From Acidobacteriaceae bacterium (GTDB lineage Bacteria; Acidobacteriota; Terriglobia; Terriglobales; Acidobacteriaceae), in NCBI GenBank assembly GCA_003151335.1, contig PLXE01000108.1, positions 62,001 to 126,000 of the forward strand: DNA of 64,000 nucleotides. The letters run 5' to 3'. The notes below the pieces were generated by a model that was not told the origin of the DNA, searched no databases, and saw only the letters and a list, made by a program, of their open reading frames with translations. This document shows, in pieces, positions 1 to 9,165 of this stretch. A program made the translations under genes and the position numbers. Each line of letters starts with the position of its first letter. Within the stretch, counting starts at the first letter, position 1.

Positions 1-85
1 TCCCTGAAGGGACTCGTAATCTTTTGGCAGTTTACCCAGGGCTTACGCCCTGGGCTAGTATTATTTCGCCCCTGCGGGGCTGGGA
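1..85. repeat. Intergenic palindromic repeat (double hairpin)
   Basis: Two strong palindromes lie side by side. CCCAGGGC at 35-42 pairs with GCCCTGGG at 47-54, and GCCCC/GGGGC forms a second hairpin at 68-80. The layout (GC-rich inverted repeats with TTA or CTG loops) matches the palindromic elements at 17351-17459 and 35620-35822. No coding potential is seen. The left end may lie outside the window. Confidence 0.6.
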
Positions 86-175
86 TGGTATCACCGCACG
101 CTGCGCCGATCGCAATGAGTTCACACGCACTCTGAATGCCTGCTTCACAAAAGACTGGAGTTATTCCTACACAAC

Positions 176-826
176 ATGATTGCTCACATTCTTGAAATAG
201 TCGGGGCGTGGATCGTCAGCGTCATTTCGGCGGGTGGCTATGGTGGCGTGATGCTGCTGATGGCCATCGAGTCGGCCTGCATTCCGCTGCCCTCGGAAAT
301 CATCATGCCGTTCTCGGGATACCTGGTGTACACCGGCCGCTTTTCGCTGCTGGCGGTGGCCACCTGGGGCGCGATCGGCTGCAACCTGGGTTCGGTGCTG
401 GCCTACGAGATTGGCTACTTTGGTGGCCGCCCGCTGGTGGAGCGCTACGGCCGCTACATTTTCCTCAGCCATCGCGAGCTCGGTATCGCCGACCGGTTCT
501 TCGAGCGGCGAGGCGCCCTCGCCGTACTGATCGCTCGCCTGCTGCCCGTGGTCCGCACTTTCATCGCCCTGCCTGCTGGAGTCGCGCGCATGCCCCGTCT
601 CAAGTTCCACATCTACACGTTTGTCGGATCCTGGCCCTGGTGCTTTGCGCTGGCCTATGTCGGCATGCGGTTGGGCGAGCAATGGGACAAAGATCCGCGG
701 CTGAAGGTGTGGTTCCATCGCCTTGATGCCGTGATCCTGGCGGTGATCATCCTCGCCGTGGCTTACTTCGTGTGGTCGCACCTGCAGCATCGAGTGGGCA
801 GGGAAGCGGGCGAAGCGGCGAAGTAG
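176..826 (+). CDS. DedA family membrane protein
   Basis: This 216-residue polytopic protein belongs to the DedA/SNARE-associated family. Members are inner-membrane proteins linked to lipid (undecaprenyl phosphate or phosphatidylethanolamine) flipping and envelope homeostasis. The sequence shows the expected early segment with ESACIPLPSEIIMPFSGYL at about residues 33-51, the glycine-rich helix around GCNLGSVLAYEIGYFGGRP, the conserved FFERRG and the arginine-rich RLLPVVRTFIALPAG motif at about residues 121-136, followed by two C-terminal hydrophobic segments. Length is typical. ATG at 176 is the first start in frame. The gene is convergent with the SDR gene, with only 3 bases between the stops. 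The substrate cannot be read from sequence. Confidence 0.9.
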   Translation: MIAHILEIVGAWIVSVISAGGYGGVMLLMAIESACIPLPSEIIMPFSGYLVYTGRFSLLAVATWGAIGCNLGSVLAYEIGYFGGRPLVERYGRYIFLSHRELGIADRFFERRGALAVLIARLLPVVRTFIALPAGVARMPRLKFHIYTFVGSWPWCFALAYVGMRLGEQWDKDPRLKVWFHRLDAVILAVIILAVAYFVWSHLQHRVGREAGEAAK

Positions 827-829
827 CGC

Positions 830-1684
830 TCACTGATCGATCTTCGCCGCCTTGGCGATTATGCGTTCATATTTTCGCCAGGACACGATTCTCTTCAACC
901 ACACTTGCACCTTAGCGTCAGCGCCGATCAAGTATCGGAGCTTGGGATTGGGGTCGCGCGCGATGCGAACGATCAGCCTGGCTACCTCGCGCGCATCGCG
1001 CCGGTGTTTGGCACTATTCTTAACGAACTCTACGAAGCGCTGGCTGCGCTCCTTGTTCGGTGACGCCGGATCGAGCGCGCCGGCCGCAACCTTCACGTTG
1101 CGCGTCCAGATGTCGGTGTCGTAAGAGCCAGGTTCGACCAGCACGACCCGAATGCCGAGCGAGTGGGTTTCGATGCGCACCGACTCGTTCCAGCCTTCGA
1201 GTGCATATTTGGATGCGCAATAGGCGCTCAGCAGTGGCTGGCCCAAACGTCCGGCGACGGAGGTGACGGTGATGATATGTCCCGACTTCTGGGCGCGCAT
1301 CGTCGGCAGCACAGCCTTGGTCATCGCCACATTGCCGAAGAAGTTGGTTTCCAGTTGGTGGCGGAGCTCGTCGAGGGTCATGTCTTCGGCAAATCCAGCC
1401 ACGCTGAAACCGGCGTTGTTCACCAGCACGTCAACCCGGCCGTGATCGCGGACGATGGCGTCCACCGCGCCCGGCAGCGAATCGAATTCGGTGATGTCGA
1501 GCCGCCGCAGGTCGAGGCGATCGCGCACCCCGGCCTTATGCGCTGCCTCCTCAAGACGACCTCGGGTTTCGAGGTTGCGCATGGTCGCCACCACGCGATA
1601 GCCGTTGAGCGCCAACTCGACGGCGGTTAGCAGTCCAATGCCGCTGGAGCTTCCGGTTACGAGCGCAACTTTGTCTTCAGCCAT
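830..1684 (-). CDS. SDR family oxidoreductase
   Basis: A 284-residue short-chain dehydrogenase/reductase with a Rossmann fold. The N-terminal TGSSSGIGLLTAVELA is the classical TGxxxGxG cofactor motif, VLVNNAGFS is the NNAG motif, and the catalytic tetrad is visible as N, S (TVTSVAG) and YxxxK (YCASK). The PGSYDT stretch after the active site is also typical. It is closest to the classical SDR subgroup often annotated as retinol-dehydrogenase-like or 3-oxoacyl reductase-like. The arginine in TMRNLETRGR after the second strand suggests NADP(H). The substrate is unknown. ATG at 1684 opens directly into the first beta strand, which supports this start. Confidence 0.92.
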   Translation of the reverse strand: MAEDKVALVTGSSSGIGLLTAVELALNGYRVVATMRNLETRGRLEEAAHKAGVRDRLDLRRLDITEFDSLPGAVDAIVRDHGRVDVLVNNAGFSVAGFAEDMTLDELRHQLETNFFGNVAMTKAVLPTMRAQKSGHIITVTSVAGRLGQPLLSAYCASKYALEGWNESVRIETHSLGIRVVLVEPGSYDTDIWTRNVKVAAGALDPASPNKERSQRFVEFVKNSAKHRRDAREVARLIVRIARDPNPKLRYLIGADAKVQVWLKRIVSWRKYERIIAKAAKIDQ

Positions 1685-1817
1685 GGCTTTCCACCAAATC
1701 CTTCAAATTGCCGCACAGCGCACAAACGCGTCCGTTCACGCACCTTCAATTGCAATGCGGGCGGCGGTACGAGAAGATAACAGGTTTGTACATTCTTTCA
1801 TGAAACGGACTGATAAC

Positions 1818-3170
1818 ATGCCGACAACTAAGAAGCAGGGAAACACGAATACCGCCAAAGGCGAGATCGCCCCGGCCAAAGGGAAATTGGGGATTATGAT
1901 TCCGGGCATGGGCGCCGTCGCCACCACGTTTGTCGCGGGCGTCGAAGCGGTGCGCAAAGGAATCTCCAGCCCCATCGGCTCGCTGACGCAGATGGGTACC
2001 ATCCGGCTGGGCAAACGCACTGAAGGCCGCTTTCCCAAGATCAACGAATTCGTGCCCCTGGCCGGGCTCAACGACTTGGTCTTCACCGGCTGGGACATCT
2101 TCGAAGACAACATGTACTCCGCCGCGCGCAACGCGGGCGTGCTGGAGGTTTCGCTGCTGGACCAGGTCAAACCTTTTCTCTCCAAGATCAAGCCGCGCAA
2201 GGCCGTGTTCGACAACAATTACGTGAAGAGGCTCGATGGGCCCAATGTCAAAAAGGGCAAGAACAAGATGGAGCTTGCCGAGCAACTGCGCGATGACATC
2301 CGTGACTTCAGGAAGTCCAGCGGCGCCGACCGCCTGGTCATGATCTGGTGCGCCTCTACCGAGACCTTCATTGAGGCCGGTCCGGTGCATCAATCGGTGA
2401 CGGCGTTCGAGAAGGGCCTGCGCGCCAACCACGAGAACATTGCGCCGTCGATGATCTACGCTTACGCCGCGCTGAAGGAAGGTGTGCCCTTCGCCAATGG
2501 CGCCCCGAACCTCACCGTCGATATTCCCGTGATGCACGATCTGTCGAAGCAAATGGAAGCGCCCATCTGCGGCAAGGACTACAAGACCGGCCAGACGCTG
2601 ATCAAGACCATCCTCGCGCCTGGTTTCAAGGCGCGCATGATCGGGCTGAATGGCTGGTTCTCCACCAACATTCTGGGCAATCGCGATGGCGAAGTGCTGG
2701 ACGATCCCGGCTCCTTCAAGACCAAAGAAGAGTCGAAGCTATCGGTCCTGGAGCACATTCTGCAGCCCGAACTTTATCCTGAGCTTTACGGCAACATCTG
2801 CCACAAGGTTCGCATTAACTATTACCCGCCACGCGGTGATAACAAAGAGGGTTGGGACAACATCGATATCTTCGGATGGCTCGGCTATCCGATGCAGATC
2901 AAGGTCGATTTCCTGTGCCGCGACTCCATCCTGGCAGCCCCCATCGTGCTCGATCTGGTGCTCTTCCTCGACCTGGCAAAGCGTTCGTCGGAGCTGCGCG
3001 GCATCGGCATCCAGGAGTGGCTAAGCTTCTACTTCAAATCGCCGATGACGGCGCCCGGGCTGTATCCCGAGCATGACCTGTTCATCCAGTCGATGAAGCT
3101 GAAGAACACGCTGCGCCACCTGAAGGGCGAAGAGATGATCACGCACCTGGGGCTGGAGTATTACGACTGA
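1818..3170 (+). CDS. ino1: Inositol-3-phosphate synthase
   Basis: This 450-residue protein is a myo-inositol-1-phosphate synthase. The enzyme converts glucose 6-phosphate to inositol 3-phosphate with NAD, the first step to inositol lipids or inositol-derived solutes. The nucleotide-binding strand appears early (GKLGIMIPGMGAVATTFVAG, about residues 20-39). Family blocks such as NGAPNLTVDIP, GKDYKTGQT and the NGWFSTNILGNRDGEVL stretch follow. The open frame extends upstream to 1605, but that part overlaps the SDR gene and looks non-coding. ATG 1818 (or ATG 1800) fits the family N-terminus. No clear Shine-Dalgarno sequence is seen. It is divergent from the SDR gene. Confidence 0.9.
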   Translation: MPTTKKQGNTNTAKGEIAPAKGKLGIMIPGMGAVATTFVAGVEAVRKGISSPIGSLTQMGTIRLGKRTEGRFPKINEFVPLAGLNDLVFTGWDIFEDNMYSAARNAGVLEVSLLDQVKPFLSKIKPRKAVFDNNYVKRLDGPNVKKGKNKMELAEQLRDDIRDFRKSSGADRLVMIWCASTETFIEAGPVHQSVTAFEKGLRANHENIAPSMIYAYAALKEGVPFANGAPNLTVDIPVMHDLSKQMEAPICGKDYKTGQTLIKTILAPGFKARMIGLNGWFSTNILGNRDGEVLDDPGSFKTKEESKLSVLEHILQPELYPELYGNICHKVRINYYPPRGDNKEGWDNIDIFGWLGYPMQIKVDFLCRDSILAAPIVLDLVLFLDLAKRSSELRGIGIQEWLSFYFKSPMTAPGLYPEHDLFIQSMKLKNTLRHLKGEEMITHLGLEYYD

Positions 3171-3308
3171 ATGGCCGTCAGCCACCGGCTCCCAGCCTTC
3201 AGTTGGCAGCCTGCTCTTTGTTAGCGGCAGTCTGCCGTCAAGCTGCATCTTTGAGGGCGACTGAAGCAGATCGACGAAAAGCGAGCCGCGTAGCGGCGAG
3301 CGCCATCG

Positions 3309-3346
3309 CGACACCGGGTTCCCTACTCTCGTATAATTCCGCTCCT
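3309..3346 (+). promoter_or_regulatory. Sigma70-like promoter, probably leaderless transcript
   Basis: A perfect -10 hexamer TATAAT lies at 3332-3337. GACA at 3310-3313, 18 bases upstream, matches the second half of a -35 box. The peptidase start codon ATG is at 3347, only 9 bases after the -10 box, and no Shine-Dalgarno sequence intervenes. Transcription should therefore start at or just before the ATG. Confidence 0.6.
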
Positions 3347-4822
3347 ATGCACATACGCCGAATGCTCTGCCTTGCTTTGGCTATTCTTCTGGCAGCCTCT
3401 GCTGCTCCATCTGCCCTCGCGCAATCCAACGACGCCGTTATGCAGCAGGCACTCAGCCCAGCCAGCCCGCTGCAAGAGAATTTACGCAAACTCACGGACG
3501 AGATTGGTGGGCGCGTGCCGGGCACGCCCGCATTTCAGCAAGCTATGCAGTGGGGAATGGAAGGCTTCAGAGCCGCCGGCGCCGAGTCGGTCCACACGGA
3601 AGAGTTCACCATCCCAACTTCATGGGCAGAGGGCAATACCGAGGTCGACGTGGTGGCTCCGGTGAAGTTTCATGTCCGTGCGCACTCGATTGCGTGGGGA
3701 CCAGCTCTGAAGCCCACGACCGCCCGGGTGGTGGATGTCGGCATGGGCACGGCTGCCGAATTTGCCAAAGCTGGCGACGTGGCCGGCGTCATCGCGTTGG
3801 TGCACAGCGATGTGCTGAAGACTTGGGATGATCTCTTCCAGGAGTATTATCGCGCGCCGGGGATTATTGATCTTGCGCGGAAGGGCAAGGCCCTGGCCAT
3901 CGCTTTCACCTCCAGCCGCGAGCACGACATTTTGTATCGGCACATCAACACCAGCACCGGAAAGATTGACGTCATCCCTCAGGTTCTGCTGGCCCGTGAA
4001 GATTCCGAGCGCATTGCACGGCTGCTGGCGCATGGTGCGAGCGTTCAGATGGCGCTGTCGATGCCGAATCGAGTCGGGCCAACGATCACGACCCGTAACG
4101 TGGTGGCCGAGCTGAAGGGGACCGAGCTGCCGGACGAAATCGTGATTCTGGGTGCGCACCTGGATTCCTGGGAGCTGGGCACGGGAGCGCTCGACAACGG
4201 ATGCAATGCGGCGCTGGTCATCGACGCACTGAGGTCGATCAAGGCTGCAGGTATTCGTCCCAAGCGAACCATGCGCTTCATTCTTTTCTCCGGCGAAGAA
4301 GAAGGACTGCTTGGTTCGTACGCCTATGTGCGTGCCCATCAAAAGGAACTCGACAACATTGTCGGCGAGTTGGTGCTTGACGAAGGCACCGGACCAATCG
4401 CAAGTTTCTCCACTGGGGGGCGAAAGGACGTGGATGCGGCACTAGCTCCCATGGTGCAGCCATTCGCACGGTGGAAGGCCGACCAAGTGACCGACGATGC
4501 GACGGTTGGCACCGACAATTACGACTTCATGATGCAAGGCGTTCCCACAATCTTGCCGAACCAGCAAGAAGCGAACTATCTGGTCAACTATCACGCTACG
4601 TCCGACACCTTCGACAAGGTTGATTTCGCGCAACTCAAAAAGAATGAAGCCATGGCGGCGGAGTTGATGGTCGAGTTGGCCAACGCACCGCAGCGGATTG
4701 GTCCGCGGCTGACCCGAGCTCAAATCGAAGCGACCTTCAGAGAGACCCATCTCGACGATCAGATGAAGGGCTTCGGCCTATGGGACGACTGGCAGAACGG
4801 CATGCGGGGGCGAAAGCCGTAA
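3347..4822 (+). CDS. Secreted M28 family zinc peptidase
   Basis: A 491-residue exported aminopeptidase or carboxypeptidase of family M28 (glutamate carboxypeptidase-like). A signal peptide (residues 1-26, ending SALAQ) is followed by a PA-type insert domain (about residues 110-230) and the catalytic domain. The di-zinc ligands expected for M28 are visible: H271 (GAHLDS), D283 (GALDNG), E318 within GEEEG with E317 as general base, D345 (LDEG) and H416 (NYHATSD). The frame is open from 3203, but the signal peptide and the -10 box just upstream fix the start at 3347. It is convergent with the cyclophilin gene. The natural substrate is not known. Confidence 0.93.
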   Translation: MHIRRMLCLALAILLAASAAPSALAQSNDAVMQQALSPASPLQENLRKLTDEIGGRVPGTPAFQQAMQWGMEGFRAAGAESVHTEEFTIPTSWAEGNTEVDVVAPVKFHVRAHSIAWGPALKPTTARVVDVGMGTAAEFAKAGDVAGVIALVHSDVLKTWDDLFQEYYRAPGIIDLARKGKALAIAFTSSREHDILYRHINTSTGKIDVIPQVLLAREDSERIARLLAHGASVQMALSMPNRVGPTITTRNVVAELKGTELPDEIVILGAHLDSWELGTGALDNGCNAALVIDALRSIKAAGIRPKRTMRFILFSGEEEGLLGSYAYVRAHQKELDNIVGELVLDEGTGPIASFSTGGRKDVDAALAPMVQPFARWKADQVTDDATVGTDNYDFMMQGVPTILPNQQEANYLVNYHATSDTFDKVDFAQLKKNEAMAAELMVELANAPQRIGPRLTRAQIEATFRETHLDDQMKGFGLWDDWQNGMRGRKP

Positions 4823-4838
4823 ACCAGCGCCATGTGAC

Positions 4839-4868
4839 AAACGCCCGGACGGTTCCGCCCAGGCGTTT
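4839..4868. terminator. Candidate bidirectional terminator hairpin
   Basis: The inverted repeat AAACGCC at 4839-4845 and GGCGTTT at 4862-4868 sits in the 62-base gap between two convergent genes (M28 peptidase and cyclophilin). A-rich and T-rich flanks make it usable from both sides. This is inferred from position and symmetry only. Confidence 0.5.
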
Positions 4869-4884
4869 CGCAATCTCCGCCGGA

Positions 4885-5538
4885 CTACTGGCTCGGTGGT
4901 GCCGCCGGTTTCGTCTTCGCCGGCTTAGACGTCGGCTCAATGATCTTGATGCGAATGATCTTGGGCGGGTCGCGTGGCCGATCGTTGCGAGGATCGGCCG
5001 GCATGCGCGCGATCTTCTTCACCACGTCGATATCCTGGCACTGTCCGAAGATCGTGTGTTTGCCGTTGAGGTGAGGCGTGGGAACGTCGGTGATGAAAAA
5101 TTGCGAGCCATTGGTATTGGGCCCGCTGTTGGCCATCGCCAAGCGTCCGGGCTGGTCGAACTTGAGCGAGGGACTGAACTCATCTTTGAAGCTGTAGCCG
5201 GGATCACCTGTTCCGTTGCCGATGGGGTCGCCACCCTGAATCATGAAGTTTGGAATGACACGATGGAAGATGGTGCCGTTGTACAGCGGCACGCCCTTCA
5301 TCATCTTGCCGGTCTTGGGATCTTTCCACTCTTTGGTTCCCGTCGCCAGCCCGATGAAGTTGGCAACCGTCAGCGGCGCTTGACCAGGAAAAAGGGTGCA
5401 GGTGATGTTGCCCGCCGTGGTTTCGAAGACTGCGGTCGGTTCTTTCGGCTGGGCCGATGTGGAACTGGCATTCGGAGCTTGGGCCCCCGCCAAGCCAGTG
5501 AGGCTGAGGCATAGAAGTGCTGCTAACACATTACGCAT
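4885..5538 (-). CDS. Secreted cyclophilin-type peptidyl-prolyl isomerase
   Basis: A 217-residue cyclophilin that isomerises proline peptide bonds, probably in the periplasm. A signal peptide (about residues 1-19, ending AGA) precedes an alanine/serine/proline-rich linker and the cyclophilin domain (about residues 37-195). The catalytic block FHRVIPNFMIQGGDP contains the conserved Phe-His-Arg and Gln-Gly-Gly residues. Other family landmarks are TGDPGYSFKDEF, LAMANSGPNTNGSQFFIT and HTIFGQC. The tail is lysine/proline/alanine-rich. ATG 5538 directly opens the signal peptide. Confidence 0.93.
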   Translation of the reverse strand: MRNVLAALLCLSLTGLAGAQAPNASSTSAQPKEPTAVFETTAGNITCTLFPGQAPLTVANFIGLATGTKEWKDPKTGKMMKGVPLYNGTIFHRVIPNFMIQGGDPIGNGTGDPGYSFKDEFSPSLKFDQPGRLAMANSGPNTNGSQFFITDVPTPHLNGKHTIFGQCQDIDVVKKIARMPADPRNDRPRDPPKIIRIKIIEPTSKPAKTKPAAPPSQ

Positions 5539-5567
5539 AAATCCTCCCCAACAAAAAATTTTCTATG

Positions 5568-6914
5568 TTACGGCTGCGCCGTGGGTGCAATCTCGCGGCG
5601 CCTGTCTGGATTGGTTCCCGCCTGAATCTGCCGGGCAAGCTTCTCCACTTCGGCGAACACTCGCATTAAATTCCCGCCCAGAATCTTATCAAGGTCGGCG
5701 GCCTTGTAGCCGCGATCATACAGTGCCTGCGTGATCTTCGGCAGGTCGGCGGCGGAGTCGAGGCCCTGCGGCGAGCAATCGATGCCATCGAAATCGGAGC
5801 CCAGACCGACGTGGTCCACGCCCGCCACTTTCACCATGTGGTCAATGTGGTCGATCAGGTCGCTGAGCGGCGGACGCGGCAACTTGACCACGAGGCGGGC
5901 CTTGGCTGCATCCAACTCCTTCTTGACCTCAGGGGTCTGCGCCTTCATGAAAAGCGATTGCACCTTCTCGTAATCGGGATCGTGCTGGTCTTTAAGCTGC
6001 TTTTCACGATCCACATACTTCTGCGAGATAAAAGCACAATAGAAGTTTACCTGCGCCACGCCGCCGTTGCGGGCCAGTGCGATCAGCATGTCGTCGGTCA
6101 TATTGCGCGGAGCGTTGGTGAGCGCGCGCGACGAAGAATGCGACGCGATGACCGGCGCGCGGCTGGCCACCAGCGCCTGATAGAAGGTGCGGTCCGCCAC
6201 GTGCGAAATGTCCACCATCATGCCCAGCCGGTTCATCTCGCGCACCACCTGCCGCCCGAAATCGGTGATGCCGTCGTGGTGCTCGACACTCTTGTCATTG
6301 AGATCGCCGCTGGAGTCGCCCAGTTCGTTGGTGTTCGACCAAGTCAGCGTCATATAGCGAACGCCGAGGCGGTAATAGTCGCGCAGAATGCGCATGTCGC
6401 CTTCGATGGCGTGTCCGCCTTCCACCCCCAACAGCGCCGCCAGCTTGTGCTCGCGGTGGGCGGCGAGAATGTCCTGGGTGCTGAAGGCCATCATCATCTT
6501 GTCGGGATGAAGGCGCGCCTGCTCGTACACCGAGTCGATCATGTCGAGCGCGCGCTTGGTCTCGTGGCCCTTGTTGGCTTTGGGCTCGACCCAGATGGAG
6601 AAAAACTCCGCTCCGAGATTGCCGGCCTTGATCTTGTTGAAATCCAGATAGCCGGTGCCGGCGTCTTGCGAGAGATCGAAATTCTCGTCCACGAAGCGTC
6701 CAGGCGTGTCCGCATGGGTGTCAATGATGAGCGCCGAATTGTGGATGGCGCGCGCGCCCGTGGCTGCGCCCTTGGCTGAAAGTGTAGGCGCTTTGGATGG
6801 GGATTTCCTCGGCGTGGCGCTCGGCGCCGTATTGGCAGGTGGATTCGCGTTCTGGGCCACCGCAAGGGCAGGGAAGAGAACTGCGCAGATGAGTAACCGG
6901 TGGAAGCGTTGCAT
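5568..6914 (-). CDS. Secreted M19 (membrane dipeptidase) family peptidase
   Basis: A 448-residue zinc dipeptidase of family M19, which hydrolyses dipeptides, including D-amino-acid-containing ones in some members. The start ATG 6914 opens a signal peptide (MQRFHRLLICAVLFPALAVA), then a proline/alanine/serine linker and the TIM-barrel domain. Zinc ligands and active-site motifs are visible: IDTHAD (HxD), GVEGGHAIEG (bridging Glu), DISHVAD and IASHSSSR (two His), and GLGSDFDGID (Asp). The frame stays open to 7292, but that extension overlaps the upstream region of the M61 gene. It is divergent from the M61 peptidase and 29 bases from the cyclophilin gene, so the two may be co-transcribed. Confidence 0.93.
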   Translation of the reverse strand: MQRFHRLLICAVLFPALAVAQNANPPANTAPSATPRKSPSKAPTLSAKGAATGARAIHNSALIIDTHADTPGRFVDENFDLSQDAGTGYLDFNKIKAGNLGAEFFSIWVEPKANKGHETKRALDMIDSVYEQARLHPDKMMMAFSTQDILAAHREHKLAALLGVEGGHAIEGDMRILRDYYRLGVRYMTLTWSNTNELGDSSGDLNDKSVEHHDGITDFGRQVVREMNRLGMMVDISHVADRTFYQALVASRAPVIASHSSSRALTNAPRNMTDDMLIALARNGGVAQVNFYCAFISQKYVDREKQLKDQHDPDYEKVQSLFMKAQTPEVKKELDAAKARLVVKLPRPPLSDLIDHIDHMVKVAGVDHVGLGSDFDGIDCSPQGLDSAADLPKITQALYDRGYKAADLDKILGGNLMRVFAEVEKLARQIQAGTNPDRRREIAPTAQP

Positions 6915-7146
6915 CGGGATGACTGACACTCCAGAGACAAATGATGGTGCGCTTGGATTGTAAATGAAATGAGGGAGAAGAGAATCCACCTCGAGCGGAC
7001 GTCTCACATGTCTTATACGACCGTCCCTAGCTTGCGGATTGCTTGTGATTCGGGAGGAATTCTCTGCACGCCTGAGCCAATGCGGGCCAAGGAGAATTTG
7101 CTCCGCAAAACGTATACAGTATGGAGTCGAGTTCTGGAGAATCCTT

Positions 7147-9093
7147 GTGACCCATTGCTTTTTCTGCCGTCGAGGCGCCACGGCGCTTTTCGCTGCCTTC
7201 GCCATTGCTCTCAGCACTGCGGTGTATGCGCAAAATTCAGCGGGCCCACAGCCCGCACCGCTGCCTCCGCCCATTGTCGCGCCGGCAGACACGCCCTATT
7301 CCGGCGCGATTTCTCTGGTGGTCGACATCACCAACATCACAGATCGCGTGATGAAGGTGCATGAAACGATTCCTGTAAGTGGCCATGCGCTTACGCTGTT
7401 CTATCCTGAGTGGCTTCCCGGGACGCACTCCCCATCGGGTCCGATATCGAACCTGGCAGGGTTAGTGGTGTCGGCCAACGGCAAACCCATCAACTGGGTC
7501 CGCGATCGCGTCAATGTCTTCGCCTTCCACATTGACGTGCCGCAGGATGTAACCACGCTGGAAGTGAACTTTCAGTATCTGGCGCCGCTGAAGCCGGAAG
7601 CGGGCCGCGTCTCGTCGAATTTCGCCAATCTCACATGGAACGCCGTGCTTCTCTATCCGGCGGGACATTTCTCGCGGCGCATAGAAGTTTCTCCCGCGGT
7701 GCGGCTGCCGGAGGGGTGGAAATTCGCTTGCGCGCTGGAAGTGAAATCGCAGGATGGAAACCTGGTCCAGTTCAAAGACACGACGCTGAATACGCTTGTG
7801 GACTCGCCGCTGTATGCAGGCGTCAACTACAAGCGCATCGACCTGTCCACGGGCGCGGACAACCAAGTGTTCCTCGACATTTTCGCCGACAAGCCTGCCC
7901 AGCTCGAGATCACCCCGGACGAACTGCGGTATCACCGCAACCTGGTGATCGAAGCACAGAAGCTTTTCAACTCCCATCACTATGATCATTATGATTTCCT
8001 TTTCTCGCTCAGCGATACGGTCAGCGGCAAAGGCCTGGAACACCACCAGTCCAGCGAGGACGGCACTCGTGCCAACTACTTTACGGACTGGCTTGCGGGG
8101 GTTGGCGGTCGCGCCCTGCTGGCCCACGAATATGCGCACTCGTGGAACGGCAAGTTTCGCCGGCCTGCCGGCCTGTGGACGCCCAACTTTAACCTGCCGA
8201 TGCAGAACGACCTGCTATGGGTTTATGAGGGCTTGACGGACTATTACGGCAACGTCCTGACCGCGCGTTCCGGACTGCGTACAGCCGAGCAGTCACGCGA
8301 CGTGATCGCGCAGATTGCTGCCAACTTCGACATCAGCCCGGGACGTACCTGGCGCCCGCTGCTCGATACCACCAACCAGCCCATCATCGCGCGCAGGGAC
8401 CAGGCGATCTGGCCAAGCTGGCAGCGTTCCTACGACTACTATCCAGAATCGGACCTCGTCTGGCTCGATGCCGACACGAAAATCCGGGAGCTGAGCGGCG
8501 GAAAGAAGTCTCTCGATGACTTCGCTAAGCTGTTCTTGGGGATGGATAACGGCAGCTACATCACGGAAACATATACCTTTGACGACGTGGTTGCAGCATT
8601 GAATACTGTGCAGCCCTACGATTGGGCAGGATTCCTGCGCACCCGCGTTTATGATCTCGCTCCGCAGACGCCGGAGGACGGGATTACCCGAGGCGGATAT
8701 CGGCTCATCTACAACGACAACCTCCCGGACTGGATGAAGCGCGTAGAGGGTCCCCGCCCAACCAGCTTTGCTACCTCAGTCGGCTTCAGTGTGAAGGCAG
8801 ACGGCAAGATTGAAGGAGTATGGTGGGACAGTCCGGCCTCCAAGGCAGGCATCACTCCGGATATGCAACTGGAAGGCGTGAATGACCAGAAGTTCAGCAT
8901 TGAGAGCCTGCGCGAAGCCATCCTCGCTGCAGCGGTCAGTAAGCAGTCGTATCCGATTAAGCTTCTGCTGAAGCGCGAAGACCAGTTTGTCACCGTCAGT
9001 CTGGATTACCATGGCGGGCCGCGGTACCCGCACCTGGAGAGAATGGAGGGGACGCCCGATCGCCTCGATGCAATTTTCGCGCCGTCGAAATAG
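7147..9093 (+). CDS. Secreted M61 family glycyl aminopeptidase-like protein with PDZ domain
   Basis: A 648-residue M61 metallopeptidase. The zinc motif HEYAH spans residues 327-331 and is followed by the conserved WVYEGLTDYYG helix that supplies the third ligand. The N-terminal part is beta-rich (family N-domain), and a PDZ domain occupies about residues 540-630. The start is taken as GTG 7147 because GGAGA lies 6 bases upstream and a signal peptide (VTHCFFCRRG...AVYAQ) begins there. The longer frame from 7039 would bury that signal. TATACA at 7112-7117 may be a -10 element. It could trim peptides in the periplasm, alongside its M28 and M19 neighbours. Confidence 0.92.
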   Translation: MTHCFFCRRGATALFAAFAIALSTAVYAQNSAGPQPAPLPPPIVAPADTPYSGAISLVVDITNITDRVMKVHETIPVSGHALTLFYPEWLPGTHSPSGPISNLAGLVVSANGKPINWVRDRVNVFAFHIDVPQDVTTLEVNFQYLAPLKPEAGRVSSNFANLTWNAVLLYPAGHFSRRIEVSPAVRLPEGWKFACALEVKSQDGNLVQFKDTTLNTLVDSPLYAGVNYKRIDLSTGADNQVFLDIFADKPAQLEITPDELRYHRNLVIEAQKLFNSHHYDHYDFLFSLSDTVSGKGLEHHQSSEDGTRANYFTDWLAGVGGRALLAHEYAHSWNGKFRRPAGLWTPNFNLPMQNDLLWVYEGLTDYYGNVLTARSGLRTAEQSRDVIAQIAANFDISPGRTWRPLLDTTNQPIIARRDQAIWPSWQRSYDYYPESDLVWLDADTKIRELSGGKKSLDDFAKLFLGMDNGSYITETYTFDDVVAALNTVQPYDWAGFLRTRVYDLAPQTPEDGITRGGYRLIYNDNLPDWMKRVEGPRPTSFATSVGFSVKADGKIEGVWWDSPASKAGITPDMQLEGVNDQKFSIESLREAILAAAVSKQSYPIKLLLKREDQFVTVSLDYHGGPRYPHLERMEGTPDRLDAIFAPSK

Positions 9094-9165
9094 ATAGCGA
9101 ACAGATGCCGCAACCGGACGCCTGCGATCTGGATCGCCGCAGTTGGTCCACCCGTGCCCCCGCGC